Shown here: piece by piece, positions 15,515 through 22,131 of the stretch
How positions within the stretch are numbered: the stretch's first letter is position 1
Layout: the number at the start of each line of letters is the position of its first letter
From: Coriobacteriales bacterium
GTDB lineage: Bacteria > Actinomycetota > Coriobacteriia > Coriobacteriales > UBA8131
Assembly: GCA_031286245.1 (NCBI GenBank)
Contig: JAITUO010000105.1
Span: 1-22,394 of the forward strand
DNA: 22,394 nucleotides
Direction of reading: 5' to 3'
Translations under genes and position numbers: made by a program
The notes under the pieces: generated by a model
What the model was told of the DNA's origin: nothing
Databases searched by the model: none
The model's input: the letters and a program-made list of their open reading frames with translations, nothing else

Positions 15515-15666
15515 GACAACAATTGCGTAGCAGGAACGTTAACAATTGCGTAGCAGGAACGACAACAATTGCGCTGGAAGTGACAGGAACGACAACACTT
15601 GCGCTACAGAAACAACAACAATTGCGCTGGAAGTGACAGGAACGACAACAATTACACTACAGGAAC
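15515..15666. repeat. 23/30-bp tandem repeat leading into hisZ
   Basis: Six units: 23 bp (15515-15537), 23 (15538-15560), 30 (15561-15590), 23 (15591-15613), 30 (15614-15643), 23 (15644-15666). Each begins with (g/a)acaacaattgcg or a close variant and ends with ggaac or similar; the 30-bp form has 7 extra bases. A partial seventh unit, gacaacagaaaggt, forms the hisZ Shine-Dalgarno. Units are contiguous, so it is not CRISPR. Confidence 0.8.
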
Positions 15667-15686
15667 GACAACAGAAAGGTCGAAGC

Positions 15687-16850
15687 ATGAACGCTCGCAC
15701 ACCACGTGGTTTTCGAGATATTCTCCCAGCTGAGGCTCAGATACGTGAGTCTACAGTCACCAGCATCCAGGATGTTTTCGCACTCTGGGGATATCTACCA
15801 GTAGAAACCCCGACTCTGGAAATGGTATCGGCTTTCGAGTCATTTGGGTTTGCCAATAGCACGACATTTAAACTCTTTGACTCGGACGGCGAGCTGTTGG
15901 TCATGCGTCCTGATGTAACATTACCGATTGCCCGTCTGGTTGGTACCAGGATCGGGGCTCCGACAGCCAACGAAGCTTTACGGTTACGATATAAACAGAC
16001 AGTTTTTCGCGAGGAACGAGCATTTGAGACACAAGCTCGTGCCCTGACCCACGTGGGCGTGGAGTGTATCGGGCCTTCTTCATTAGCCACCGATGCAGAA
16101 ATACTATTAATACTGGCTGAGGCTATCGATGCAGCCGGAATCAAAGACTACACCATTGCTTTGTGTACAGTCAGTTTTCTCCAGGCTATCCTCGATGCCT
16201 GTGAAAACAGTGCCACGGTCGACAACAACTGGCGGCAGGCAGTGCTGACTGCCTGGCATAAAAGCGATTTGGTCGGAATAGATACGTTGATGGAAGACCC
16301 AAAAATCGACAAACGTTATAGCCAGGCTATCAGCGCTTTGGCCCGGACACAGGGATCAGCAGAAGCGATCGCCACATGTCGTCAGCTGATCTTAAGCCTG
16401 AAGACTAACGGTGCCAGTGGTGATTCCGATATCAAACGCCTGACAGCAGGTTTAGATCGTTTGGAGAAAACCTTCAGCTTAATCAAAGAGTTACGTCCGG
16501 ATGTAGACTGGTTGATAGATTTCAGCCTGATGGGATCTTTTGACTACTACACCGGGTTGATGTTTGCGGCATTCGCACCGGGAGCCGGTTACACATTAGC
16601 GAGTGGCGGTCGCTACGATCAGACTTTGGCACAGTTCGGAGCTCCTGCTCCTGCCATTGGATTCGCGATTTTTCTAGAACGTGTCATTGCCACTCTCTTC
16701 AAGACCGAACAACTCTACCCAGAAAACAATACAGGCAGCCAAATTGAGCAGATATACATTGACCCAGAAACTCCGATTGAAGGTTTTCGTCAAGCTCAAA
16801 AGCAACGTGCTCTTGGCCGATCAGTCGTCTTGTATGAAACGGAGGCATGA
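15687..16850 (+). CDS. hisZ: ATP phosphoribosyltransferase regulatory subunit HisZ
   Basis: A 387-residue class II aaRS-like paralogue that partners short-form HisG for the first histidine step and confers histidine feedback. TPRGFRDILPAEA opens the family; LVMRPDVTLPIARLV and RYKQTVFREERAFETQARAL are class II motif regions, and GSFDYYTGLMFAAFAPGAGY with ASGGRYD is the histidine-binding region. It lacks a C-terminal anticodon-binding domain, so it is HisZ and not HisRS. ATG 15687 is chosen over upstream in-frame starts because everything before it is tandem repeat, and AGAAAGG lies ~8 bases upstream. The stop overlaps hisG. First gene of the his operon. Confidence 0.92.
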   Translation: MNARTPRGFRDILPAEAQIRESTVTSIQDVFALWGYLPVETPTLEMVSAFESFGFANSTTFKLFDSDGELLVMRPDVTLPIARLVGTRIGAPTANEALRLRYKQTVFREERAFETQARALTHVGVECIGPSSLATDAEILLILAEAIDAAGIKDYTIALCTVSFLQAILDACENSATVDNNWRQAVLTAWHKSDLVGIDTLMEDPKIDKRYSQAISALARTQGSAEAIATCRQLILSLKTNGASGDSDIKRLTAGLDRLEKTFSLIKELRPDVDWLIDFSLMGSFDYYTGLMFAAFAPGAGYTLASGGRYDQTLAQFGAPAPAIGFAIFLERVIATLFKTEQLYPENNTGSQIEQIYIDPETPIEGFRQAQKQRALGRSVVLYETEA

Positions 16851-17524
16851 TGGCTGTCTTTCAATCCAACAACCAATCCAAATCCAGCCCATTGCGGATC
16901 GCCATCCCCAAAGGAATGCTCTACCTGGATAGCATCAACCTGTTGGCAAATGCCGGTCTGGATATCACAGAGTTAGTCGACCCCGGTCGTCAACTGGTCT
17001 TCTCCACATTGGATACCGAAATCTACATACTCCGGCCTTCCGATGTGCCGGTTTTTGTAGCGCATGGAGGAGTAGACTGTGCGATCTGTGGCAAAGACTC
17101 ACTTCTAGAGGCTGATCTTGATGTCGTCGAACTGGCCGATCTCAAGTTCGGGCCCTGCCGCTTCATCGTTGCTGAACGTGCTGGTACGCATGAACAGGTT
17201 GAACAACGCTACCAGCGCAGTGGAGTGTTGAAAGTAGCGAGTAAGTACCCACGAATTGCCACTGAGTATTACAATAAAATGGGTGTTCAGGTTGAGATCA
17301 TTAAAATGCGTGGTAATATCGAGCTTGCTCCTTTGGTGGGCATGGCTGACCGGGTTGTGGATATCACAGCCACCGGCACTACTCTGCGGGAGAATAACCT
17401 GGTAATTGTCGACGAAGTACTCGCTTCGACCGCTCGTTTCATTGCCAATCCAGCCAGTGTGCGGGTAGATCCGCGTGTGCGCAGGCTGGCCGATGAGTTT
17501 ATCCAGATTGTTGGAAAGGAATAA
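16847..17524 (+). CDS. hisG: ATP phosphoribosyltransferase catalytic subunit, short form
   Basis: A ~225-residue short-form HisG, condensing ATP and PRPP to phosphoribosyl-ATP, the committed histidine step. It lacks the C-terminal ACT-like regulatory domain of the long form, which explains the adjacent hisZ. Key pieces are IAIPKGMLYLDSINLLANAG, LRPSDVPVFVAHGGVDCAIC, KVASKYPRIATEYY, and the PRPP loop VVDITATGTTLRENNL. ATG 16847 overlaps the hisZ TGA. ATG 16850 is an alternative and has better spacing to GGAGG (16841-16845). It is followed by hisD 2 bp after its stop. Confidence 0.95.
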   Translation: MMAVFQSNNQSKSSPLRIAIPKGMLYLDSINLLANAGLDITELVDPGRQLVFSTLDTEIYILRPSDVPVFVAHGGVDCAICGKDSLLEADLDVVELADLKFGPCRFIVAERAGTHEQVEQRYQRSGVLKVASKYPRIATEYYNKMGVQVEIIKMRGNIELAPLVGMADRVVDITATGTTLRENNLVIVDEVLASTARFIANPASVRVDPRVRRLADEFIQIVGKE

Positions 17525-17526
17525 CC

Positions 17527-18816
17527 ATGAGAGTTGATTATCTAGATGCAGGTGAGCGCCTGACAGCCGAGACGCTTGGTCGCGAGCCGTTCAGTAGCAG
17601 TGAGGCTAATGCTGTGGCAGCAGACATCATCAAGACTGTCAGGCAAGCAGGCGACGCAGCTTTAGTCAACTATACCAAGCAATTCGACAAAGCCGAGCGA
17701 AAGTCTCTGGAAGTCAGCCCATTGGAGATTGAGAAAGCCTGGCGAGACATTGATGCTAACCTGCGAGACGCTCTCGAGTATGCTGCCAATGCGATCCGCG
17801 ATTTTCATGAACGGCAGAAAACGCAAAGCTGGTTCGTCACTCGTCCCGACGGAGCTATGCTCGGCAGTAAACTGACAGCACTCAAATCTGTCGGCATATA
17901 TGTGCCTGGCGGTCGTGCTCCGTATCCATCAACAGTGCTGATGAACGCTTTACCTGCCCAAGTAGCTGGAGTCAAGCGGATCATCATGGTGACTCCGCCA
18001 AAAGCAGACGGTAGTATCGATAAAGGTATTCTGGCAGCTGCCAAGCTGGCGGGAATAACTGAGATCTATGCAGTCGGAGGAGCCCAGGCGATTGCTGCAT
18101 TGGCATATGGCACAGAGAGTATTGATCCTGTGGATAAGATCTTTGGCCCTGGCAATGCCTATGTCGCCGCCGCCAAACGTCTGGTTTCCGGTGATGTTGG
18201 TATCGACATGATTGCCGGTCCTTCCGAAGTGGCCATCTTGGCTGACGAGAGTTCAGATGCTTCGCTGGTGGCGATCGACTTGCTGGCCCAGGCTGAGCAT
18301 GACCCAGACGCCTGTACTTTCTTAATCACCACTGATGAAGCTTTGGTTGATGAAGTGATCGAACGGATAGAGCACCATCTGGCTTTTTCGTCGCGTCAGG
18401 AGATAACTAAACAGTCGATTGATAACAATTGCCTGGTGCTGGTTTGTGACGACCTGCCAACTGCAATCTCCGCAGTCAACGACATAGCTCCAGAACATCT
18501 GGAGATCCACATGGATCAACCTCTTGAGCTGCTCGGCTTGATCGAAAATGTCGGTGCAGTTTTCCTGGGGCCCTGGACACCACAAAGTGTTGGTGACTAT
18601 ACAGCAGGACCGAACCACACGCTGCCGACCAATAGTACAGCTCGTTGGGAGAGCCCGCTGTCGGTTGATGATTTCGTAAAGCGCACCAGCGTGGTCAGCT
18701 ATTCGTATGCGGCTCTCAGTAATGACGCTCCATATATCCTGGCTCTGGCCAAGGCCGAAGGCTTCTGGGCCCACGGGCGGGCTGTCGAGTTACGATTTGA
18801 AGAAGAAGATGATTAA
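17527..18816 (+). CDS. hisD: Histidinol dehydrogenase
   Basis: A 429-residue zinc enzyme that oxidises histidinol in two NAD-dependent steps to histidine. VYVPGGRAPYPSTVLMNALP, IDMIAGPSEVAILADE, LAQAEHDPDA (Gln and His zinc ligands), GDYTAGPNHTLPT (Asp ligand) and the C-terminal WAHGRAVELR (His ligand) are all present at the expected spacing. Length is normal. ATG 17527 has GGAAAGGAA just upstream. It lies 2 bp after hisG and 9 bp before hisB. In many operons hisC sits next to hisD; here it does not. Confidence 0.96.
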   Translation: MRVDYLDAGERLTAETLGREPFSSSEANAVAADIIKTVRQAGDAALVNYTKQFDKAERKSLEVSPLEIEKAWRDIDANLRDALEYAANAIRDFHERQKTQSWFVTRPDGAMLGSKLTALKSVGIYVPGGRAPYPSTVLMNALPAQVAGVKRIIMVTPPKADGSIDKGILAAAKLAGITEIYAVGGAQAIAALAYGTESIDPVDKIFGPGNAYVAAAKRLVSGDVGIDMIAGPSEVAILADESSDASLVAIDLLAQAEHDPDACTFLITTDEALVDEVIERIEHHLAFSSRQEITKQSIDNNCLVLVCDDLPTAISAVNDIAPEHLEIHMDQPLELLGLIENVGAVFLGPWTPQSVGDYTAGPNHTLPTNSTARWESPLSVDDFVKRTSVVSYSYAALSNDAPYILALAKAEGFWAHGRAVELRFEEEDD

Positions 18817-18825
18817 GGAGTTAAT

Positions 18826-19413
18826 ATGCGCAAGGCCGAGCTCTCACGCAAAACCAATGAAACCGATATCAGGCTGATAATCGACCTTGATGGACAAGGT
18901 CTTGCAGACATCAATACCGGCATCGCCTTCTTCGATCATATGCTGGATGCTTTTTCTCGACATGGGTTGTTTGATCTGACAGTCAACGCTGTCGGTGACC
19001 TGGCAGTAGATGCCCACCATACAGTAGAAGATGTTGGGATAGTGTTAGGCGATGCTGTTAATCAAGCTTTGGGAGACAAGCGGGGTATCATGCGCTTTGG
19101 TGAAGCCTTGATCCCGATGGACGAAGCTTTGGTGCTGGCAGCAGTCGATATCAGCGGCCGCGGTCAGTTGCATTGGCAAGTCGAGTTGCCAATTGAGTTT
19201 ATCGGCAATTTTGATACGACATTGTTTAAAGAATTCCTGATTGCTTTGGCTTCCAACGCCGGTATGACTCTTCATGTCCGTTCCCTATCAGGATTAAACA
19301 GCCACCACATCATCGAGGCAGCAGCGAAAGCCGTGGCACGGGCGTTAGCGATGGCTGTCTGCATTGACTTAAGACGGGCTGGGAGTATTCCTTCAACGAA
19401 AGGTAGCATCTGA
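18826..19413 (+). CDS. hisB: Imidazoleglycerol-phosphate dehydratase
   Basis: A 195-residue monofunctional dehydratase (no histidinol-phosphatase domain) making imidazole acetol phosphate. The metal-binding histidine motifs are intact: FFDHMLDAFSRHG, DAHHTVEDVGIVLGDA and LNSHHIIEAAAKAVARAL. The C-terminal GSIPSTKGSI matches the family end. AAGGAG lies 6 bases before ATG 18826. The stop codon at 19411-19413 overlaps the first unit of the tandem repeat that begins hisA. A phosphatase for histidinol phosphate is not in the window. Confidence 0.95.
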   Translation: MRKAELSRKTNETDIRLIIDLDGQGLADINTGIAFFDHMLDAFSRHGLFDLTVNAVGDLAVDAHHTVEDVGIVLGDAVNQALGDKRGIMRFGEALIPMDEALVLAAVDISGRGQLHWQVELPIEFIGNFDTTLFKEFLIALASNAGMTLHVRSLSGLNSHHIIEAAAKAVARALAMAVCIDLRRAGSIPSTKGSI

Positions 19414-19483
19414 GATGACGACTGCTTCGACCTCTGAGATGGCGACTGCTTTGGCCTCTGAGATGGCGACTGCTTCGACCTCT
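19412..19483. repeat. Three 24-bp tandem units at the hisA 5' end
   Basis: Units 19412-19435, 19436-19459 and 19460-19483 each read gag-atg-(a/g)cg-act-gct-..., encode M(T/A)TA(S/L)(T/A)SE, and supply an ATG at 19415, 19439 and 19463. Units 1 and 3 differ at one base. Each ATG is in frame with HisA. Confidence 0.85.
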
Positions 19484-20230
19484 GACCGCTTATCAGCCAC
19501 AGTCCGACTCTACCCGGCAATCGACCTGTTAGGTGGCAAGGTTGTCCGCCTGTCGCGTGGTGATTATCAAAAGGTAACTGTCTACCACGATGACCCATTA
19601 GCCCAAGCTGAAGCTTTTGCCAGAGAAGGCGCCGATTGGTTGCATGTTGTCGACCTTGATGCTGCTCGTGGCGCAGAGTCTGGCAACCGTGATCTGATAA
19701 TCAGGATTATTGCCGAGAGTGGACTGCCTGTACAAACCGGTGGCGGAATACGCAGCTTGCAAGCAGTCGAACAGCTGGCTCAAGCTGGAGCCGCTCGCGT
19801 GATTCTGGGCACCAGTCTGATAGCTGACAAAGCATTGGTAAAGTCAGCAGTAGACAGTTATGGCGATCTGATCTGTGCTGCCATCGACGCCCGGAATGGC
19901 AAAGTTGCGATCGATGGATGGCAAAAAACCAGTGGAATCAATGCCCTTGACCTGGCCAGGGAGTTAGCTGAACTCGGTATCTGCCATTTTCTGTACACCG
20001 ATATCAACCGTGATGGCTTGCAGACCGGGATCGATATCGAGGCCTATCGCCAGATGGCGGAGGCAGTAAACAAACCAGTGATTGTTTCGGGAGGAGTAGC
20101 ATCACTTGACGATCTGCATGCCGTAATGTCGATCGCAGATAGTGTTGAGGCAGTCATAGCTGGTCGAGCACTGTATGAGAAGAACTTCACAATCCGTGAG
20201 GCTTTAGCTGTTTTGAAGGCGGTCGCGTGA
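19415..20230 (+). CDS. hisA: HisA: ProFAR isomerase
   Basis: A TIM-barrel isomerase opening the ribose of ProFAR to PRFAR. YPAIDLLGGKVVRL with its catalytic Asp, HVVDLDAARGAESGN, VQTGGGIRSLQAV (phosphate site), AIDARNGKVAIDGW and YTDINRDGLQTGID (second catalytic Asp) and VSGGVASLDDL are present. The protein is 271 residues with ~30 extra at the N-terminus; family members usually start near (M)xLYPAIDL. The extra part is a 24-bp tandem repeat with three possible ATG starts (19415, 19439, 19463). No ATG exists closer to the barrel, so some repeat must be translated. It could be PriA-like (HisA/TrpF) in an actinobacterium, which I cannot decide. The stop overlaps hisF. Confidence 0.93.
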   Translation: MTTASTSEMATALASEMATASTSDRLSATVRLYPAIDLLGGKVVRLSRGDYQKVTVYHDDPLAQAEAFAREGADWLHVVDLDAARGAESGNRDLIIRIIAESGLPVQTGGGIRSLQAVEQLAQAGAARVILGTSLIADKALVKSAVDSYGDLICAAIDARNGKVAIDGWQKTSGINALDLARELAELGICHFLYTDINRDGLQTGIDIEAYRQMAEAVNKPVIVSGGVASLDDLHAVMSIADSVEAVIAGRALYEKNFTIREALAVLKAVA

Positions 20231-21015
20231 TGGTCATCGGCCGCTTACCCTACCGGCGAGTGATTCCCTGTCTCGACTTCAAAGACGGCAGAATAGTCAA
20301 AGGCATACAGTTTGTCGACTTGGTTGATGCTGGAGACCCTGTCGAAATGGCTGAAGCCTACTTATCAGCAGGCGCTGACGAGTTGGTATTATTAGACATC
20401 GCTGCCTCTGTTGAGTCCCGACCGACAGTCATTAACATGGCAACAGCAATCTCTGAGCAATGCAAAATTCCTTTTGTTGTTGGCGGTGGCATGTCATCAG
20501 TTGATGATATCGGCCAGATACTTACGTCAGGAGCAGATAAAATCTCCATCAATTCTGCAGCAATCCGGAATCCACAATTAGTTTTGGAGGCTGCTCAAAC
20601 CTTTGGCCAACAAAAGATCATCATAGCCATCGACGCTAAACGGGTTACAAGAGGCATGGACAAATGGACTTGCATGATCAGTGGTGGTAGAAGCGATACC
20701 GGGATCGATGTTCTCGATTGGGCTTACGGCGTCACCCGTCATGGAGCAGGCGAGATACTATTGACATCGATGGATGCCGATGGAGCTCAAGATGGATATG
20801 ACCTGGCCCTGACCCGGGCAGTTGCCCGGCATGTAGATATCCCAGTCATCGCCTCAGGCGGTGCTGGAAAACTGGAACACTTCGCTGAAGGTATCTTAGA
20901 AGGCGAAGCAGATGCTGTTCTAGCCGCCAGTGTTTTTCATTTTGGCATTATCTCGATTCGCGATGTCAAACATTTCCTGGCCAGTCAAAAGATTTCTGTG
21001 AGAATGGAGCAGTGA
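20230..21015 (+). CDS. hisF: Imidazole glycerol phosphate synthase cyclase subunit
   Basis: A ~261-residue TIM barrel that closes PRFAR to imidazole glycerol phosphate and AICAR, using ammonia from HisH. RVIPCLDFKDGRIVKGIQF (catalytic Asp in CLDFKDG; the family usually has CLDVKDG), LDIAASVESRP, VVGGGMSSVDD, IIAIDAKRV (second catalytic Asp), GEILLTSMDADGAQDGYDL and VIASGGAGKLEHF are all present. The start is ATG 20230, overlapping the hisA TGA by one base; GTG 20227 is an alternative. No hisH is in the window, so the glutaminase partner must lie elsewhere or free ammonia is used. Confidence 0.95.
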   Translation: MVIGRLPYRRVIPCLDFKDGRIVKGIQFVDLVDAGDPVEMAEAYLSAGADELVLLDIAASVESRPTVINMATAISEQCKIPFVVGGGMSSVDDIGQILTSGADKISINSAAIRNPQLVLEAAQTFGQQKIIIAIDAKRVTRGMDKWTCMISGGRSDTGIDVLDWAYGVTRHGAGEILLTSMDADGAQDGYDLALTRAVARHVDIPVIASGGAGKLEHFAEGILEGEADAVLAASVFHFGIISIRDVKHFLASQKISVRMEQ

Positions 21016-21344
21016 TGGATGACCTGCTAATGAGCTTCAGGTTTGATGACAACGGTCTTATCCCCACTATAATTCAACAGCATGACACGAAAGAAGTGCT
21101 GATGATGGCGTGGATGAATGCTGAAGCCTTGCAGAAAACACTGGAGTCCAGGCAGACTTGGTTCTGGTCACGCTCGCGGCAGGAACTCTGGCATAAAGGG
21201 GCGACCAGCGGCAACTTCCAGCAGGTCGTGGCGATTCGTGCGGATTGCGACGATGACTGTCTGTTGGTCTTTGTGGATAGTCAAGGGCCGGCTTGTCATA
21301 CCGGTCAACGCAGCTGCTTTTTCAGGGAGGTCGACAATGGGTGA
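21015..21344 (+). CDS. hisI: Phosphoribosyl-AMP cyclohydrolase
   Basis: A 109-residue stand-alone HisI that opens the adenine ring of PR-AMP, a zinc enzyme. The diagnostic LMMAWMNAEALQKTLES, FWSRSRQELWHKGATSG and the Cys-rich RADCDDDCLLVFVDSQGPAC with CHTG are intact. ATG 21015 (GGAG 5 bases upstream) overlaps the hisF TGA; GTG 21012 is an alternative. Its last 8 bases overlap hisE. In many bacteria hisI and hisE are fused; here they are separate overlapping genes. Confidence 0.95.
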   Translation: MDDLLMSFRFDDNGLIPTIIQQHDTKEVLMMAWMNAEALQKTLESRQTWFWSRSRQELWHKGATSGNFQQVVAIRADCDDDCLLVFVDSQGPACHTGQRSCFFREVDNG

Positions 21345-21654
21345 ACGGACTGCTGGCGTCATGCCGAGTGATCTGGCTGAAACACTGGTTTATCTGCAGG
21401 GAATAATCGAGACTCGTCGAACCGCTGATAGTGAGAGCTCCTATACCGCCCGGTTGTTGAATGGCCCGACTGACTTGATTATTAAAAAGCTGGTTGAGGA
21501 GTCGCTGGAGTTAGGCTTGGCGATTAAAGACGACGACCATGATCACATTCGATATGAAGCTGCTGATCTTTTTTACCACCTGCTGGTTGCGCTTTCACGC
21601 AGTGGAATCACACTGTCAGAGCTTGCCGGTGAATTAGATGCTCGAAAGAAATAG
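21337..21654 (+). CDS. hisE: Phosphoribosyl-ATP pyrophosphatase
   Basis: A 105-residue MazG-like all-alpha pyrophosphatase acting on PR-ATP, the second histidine step. YLQGIIETRRTADSESSYTA, KKLVEESLELGLAIKD (acidic metal-binding helix) and YEAADLFYHLLVALSRSGIT are the family core. Start ATG 21337 has GGGAGG 6-11 bases upstream and overlaps the end of hisI by 8 bp. It is the last gene of the his cluster; a 106-bp gap with a new promoter follows. Confidence 0.94.
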   Translation: MGERTAGVMPSDLAETLVYLQGIIETRRTADSESSYTARLLNGPTDLIIKKLVEESLELGLAIKDDDHDHIRYEAADLFYHLLVALSRSGITLSELAGELDARKK

Positions 21655-21725
21655 TTACTGAGGTCTCTTTATGGAGTAAGGCAACAAAATCGCTGCTCAC
21701 AGCTTGGCAACAGTAGTAAATAGCT

Positions 21726-21754
21726 TTCACTCCTGGTTGTACTAGCTCTATAAT
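21726..21754 (+). promoter_or_regulatory. Candidate leaderless promoter with palindromic -10
   Basis: TTCACT (21726-21731), a 17-bp spacer and a perfect TATAAT (21749-21754). The ATG of the next gene is at 21761, only 6 bases after the -10, so transcription would start at or beside the A of ATG. The -10 lies in the dyad gctctat-a-atagagc (21745-21759), a possible operator. Confidence 0.6.
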
Positions 21755-21760
21755 AGAGCA

Positions 21761-22054
21761 ATGGTTGAAAACGACAACAATGAATTTCGATATGTCCGGC
21801 AATCTGTGATAGATAGTCCTCCAGAGGCCAAGGACTTTGAATCTGCTGACGAACTGATTATCATCGGAGCCGATACTCCTGAAGACAGCAGTGTTAGCAG
21901 CAACCCCGACCAACCTGCTGGTTCAAAAAAGCAATACGAGATTGATATTGAGGATTTGAAACATCCGATGCCAAAGATCCAACTGGTGGTTTTTATCGTT
22001 GCAGCGATCGCGATCGTTGTAGTCGTCATCAACCTAATCCGCTTCTGGCTCTGA
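21761..22054 (+). CDS. Small tail-anchored membrane protein, unknown function
   Basis: A 97-residue protein I do not recognise. Residues 1-72 are acidic and polar (DNNEF, SADELIIIGADTPEDSS), followed by one hydrophobic helix, IQLVVFIVAAIAIVVVVINL (~73-92), and a short RFWL tail. That is a C-tail-anchored layout, with the N-terminus probably cytoplasmic. There is no signal peptide and no SD; the start is supported by the TATAAT 6 bases upstream, which would give a leaderless mRNA. It stands between the his operon and another membrane-anchored protein, and could be a divisome or envelope accessory factor, but nothing in the sequence proves that. Confidence 0.7.
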   Translation: MVENDNNEFRYVRQSVIDSPPEAKDFESADELIIIGADTPEDSSVSSNPDQPAGSKKQYEIDIEDLKHPMPKIQLVVFIVAAIAIVVVVINLIRFWL

Positions 22055-22131
22055 GCCAGCCTAAGACATACAGGCCAGAATAAAACAACAAGCGACTTTC
22101 AGCGAGGGAGAGGGAGACAGGAAAAGTATAT

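Larger units (their letters stand above)
14883..15686. other. Long non-coding region upstream of the his operon
   Basis: No credible gene lies in these 0.8 kb. It holds, in order, the second palindromic element (14930-15125), a segment collinear with 1111-1300, two tandem hairpins (15256-15297), a pair of dyads (15442-15501) and a 23/30-bp tandem repeat (15515-15666) that runs into the hisZ ribosome site. The frame open from 15546 is repeat sequence and not part of HisZ. No T-box, His-codon leader or clear promoter hexamer pair was found. Confidence 0.65.

Noticed and set aside
15515..15666. CRISPR array
   Set aside because: Repeat units are contiguous with no unique spacers, unit length alternates 23/30, and no cas genes are nearby.
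15546..15686. An N-terminal extension of HisZ by 47 residues from an upstream in-frame start
   Set aside because: This stretch translates the tandem repeat (Asn/Thr-rich low complexity) and has no homologous motif; a start with its own SD exists at 15687.
14883..15686. A histidine T-box or His-codon attenuator for the his operon
   Set aside because: I saw no T-box core sequence, no specifier stem, and no short leader with clustered His codons; the region is explained by the element, hairpins and tandem repeat.
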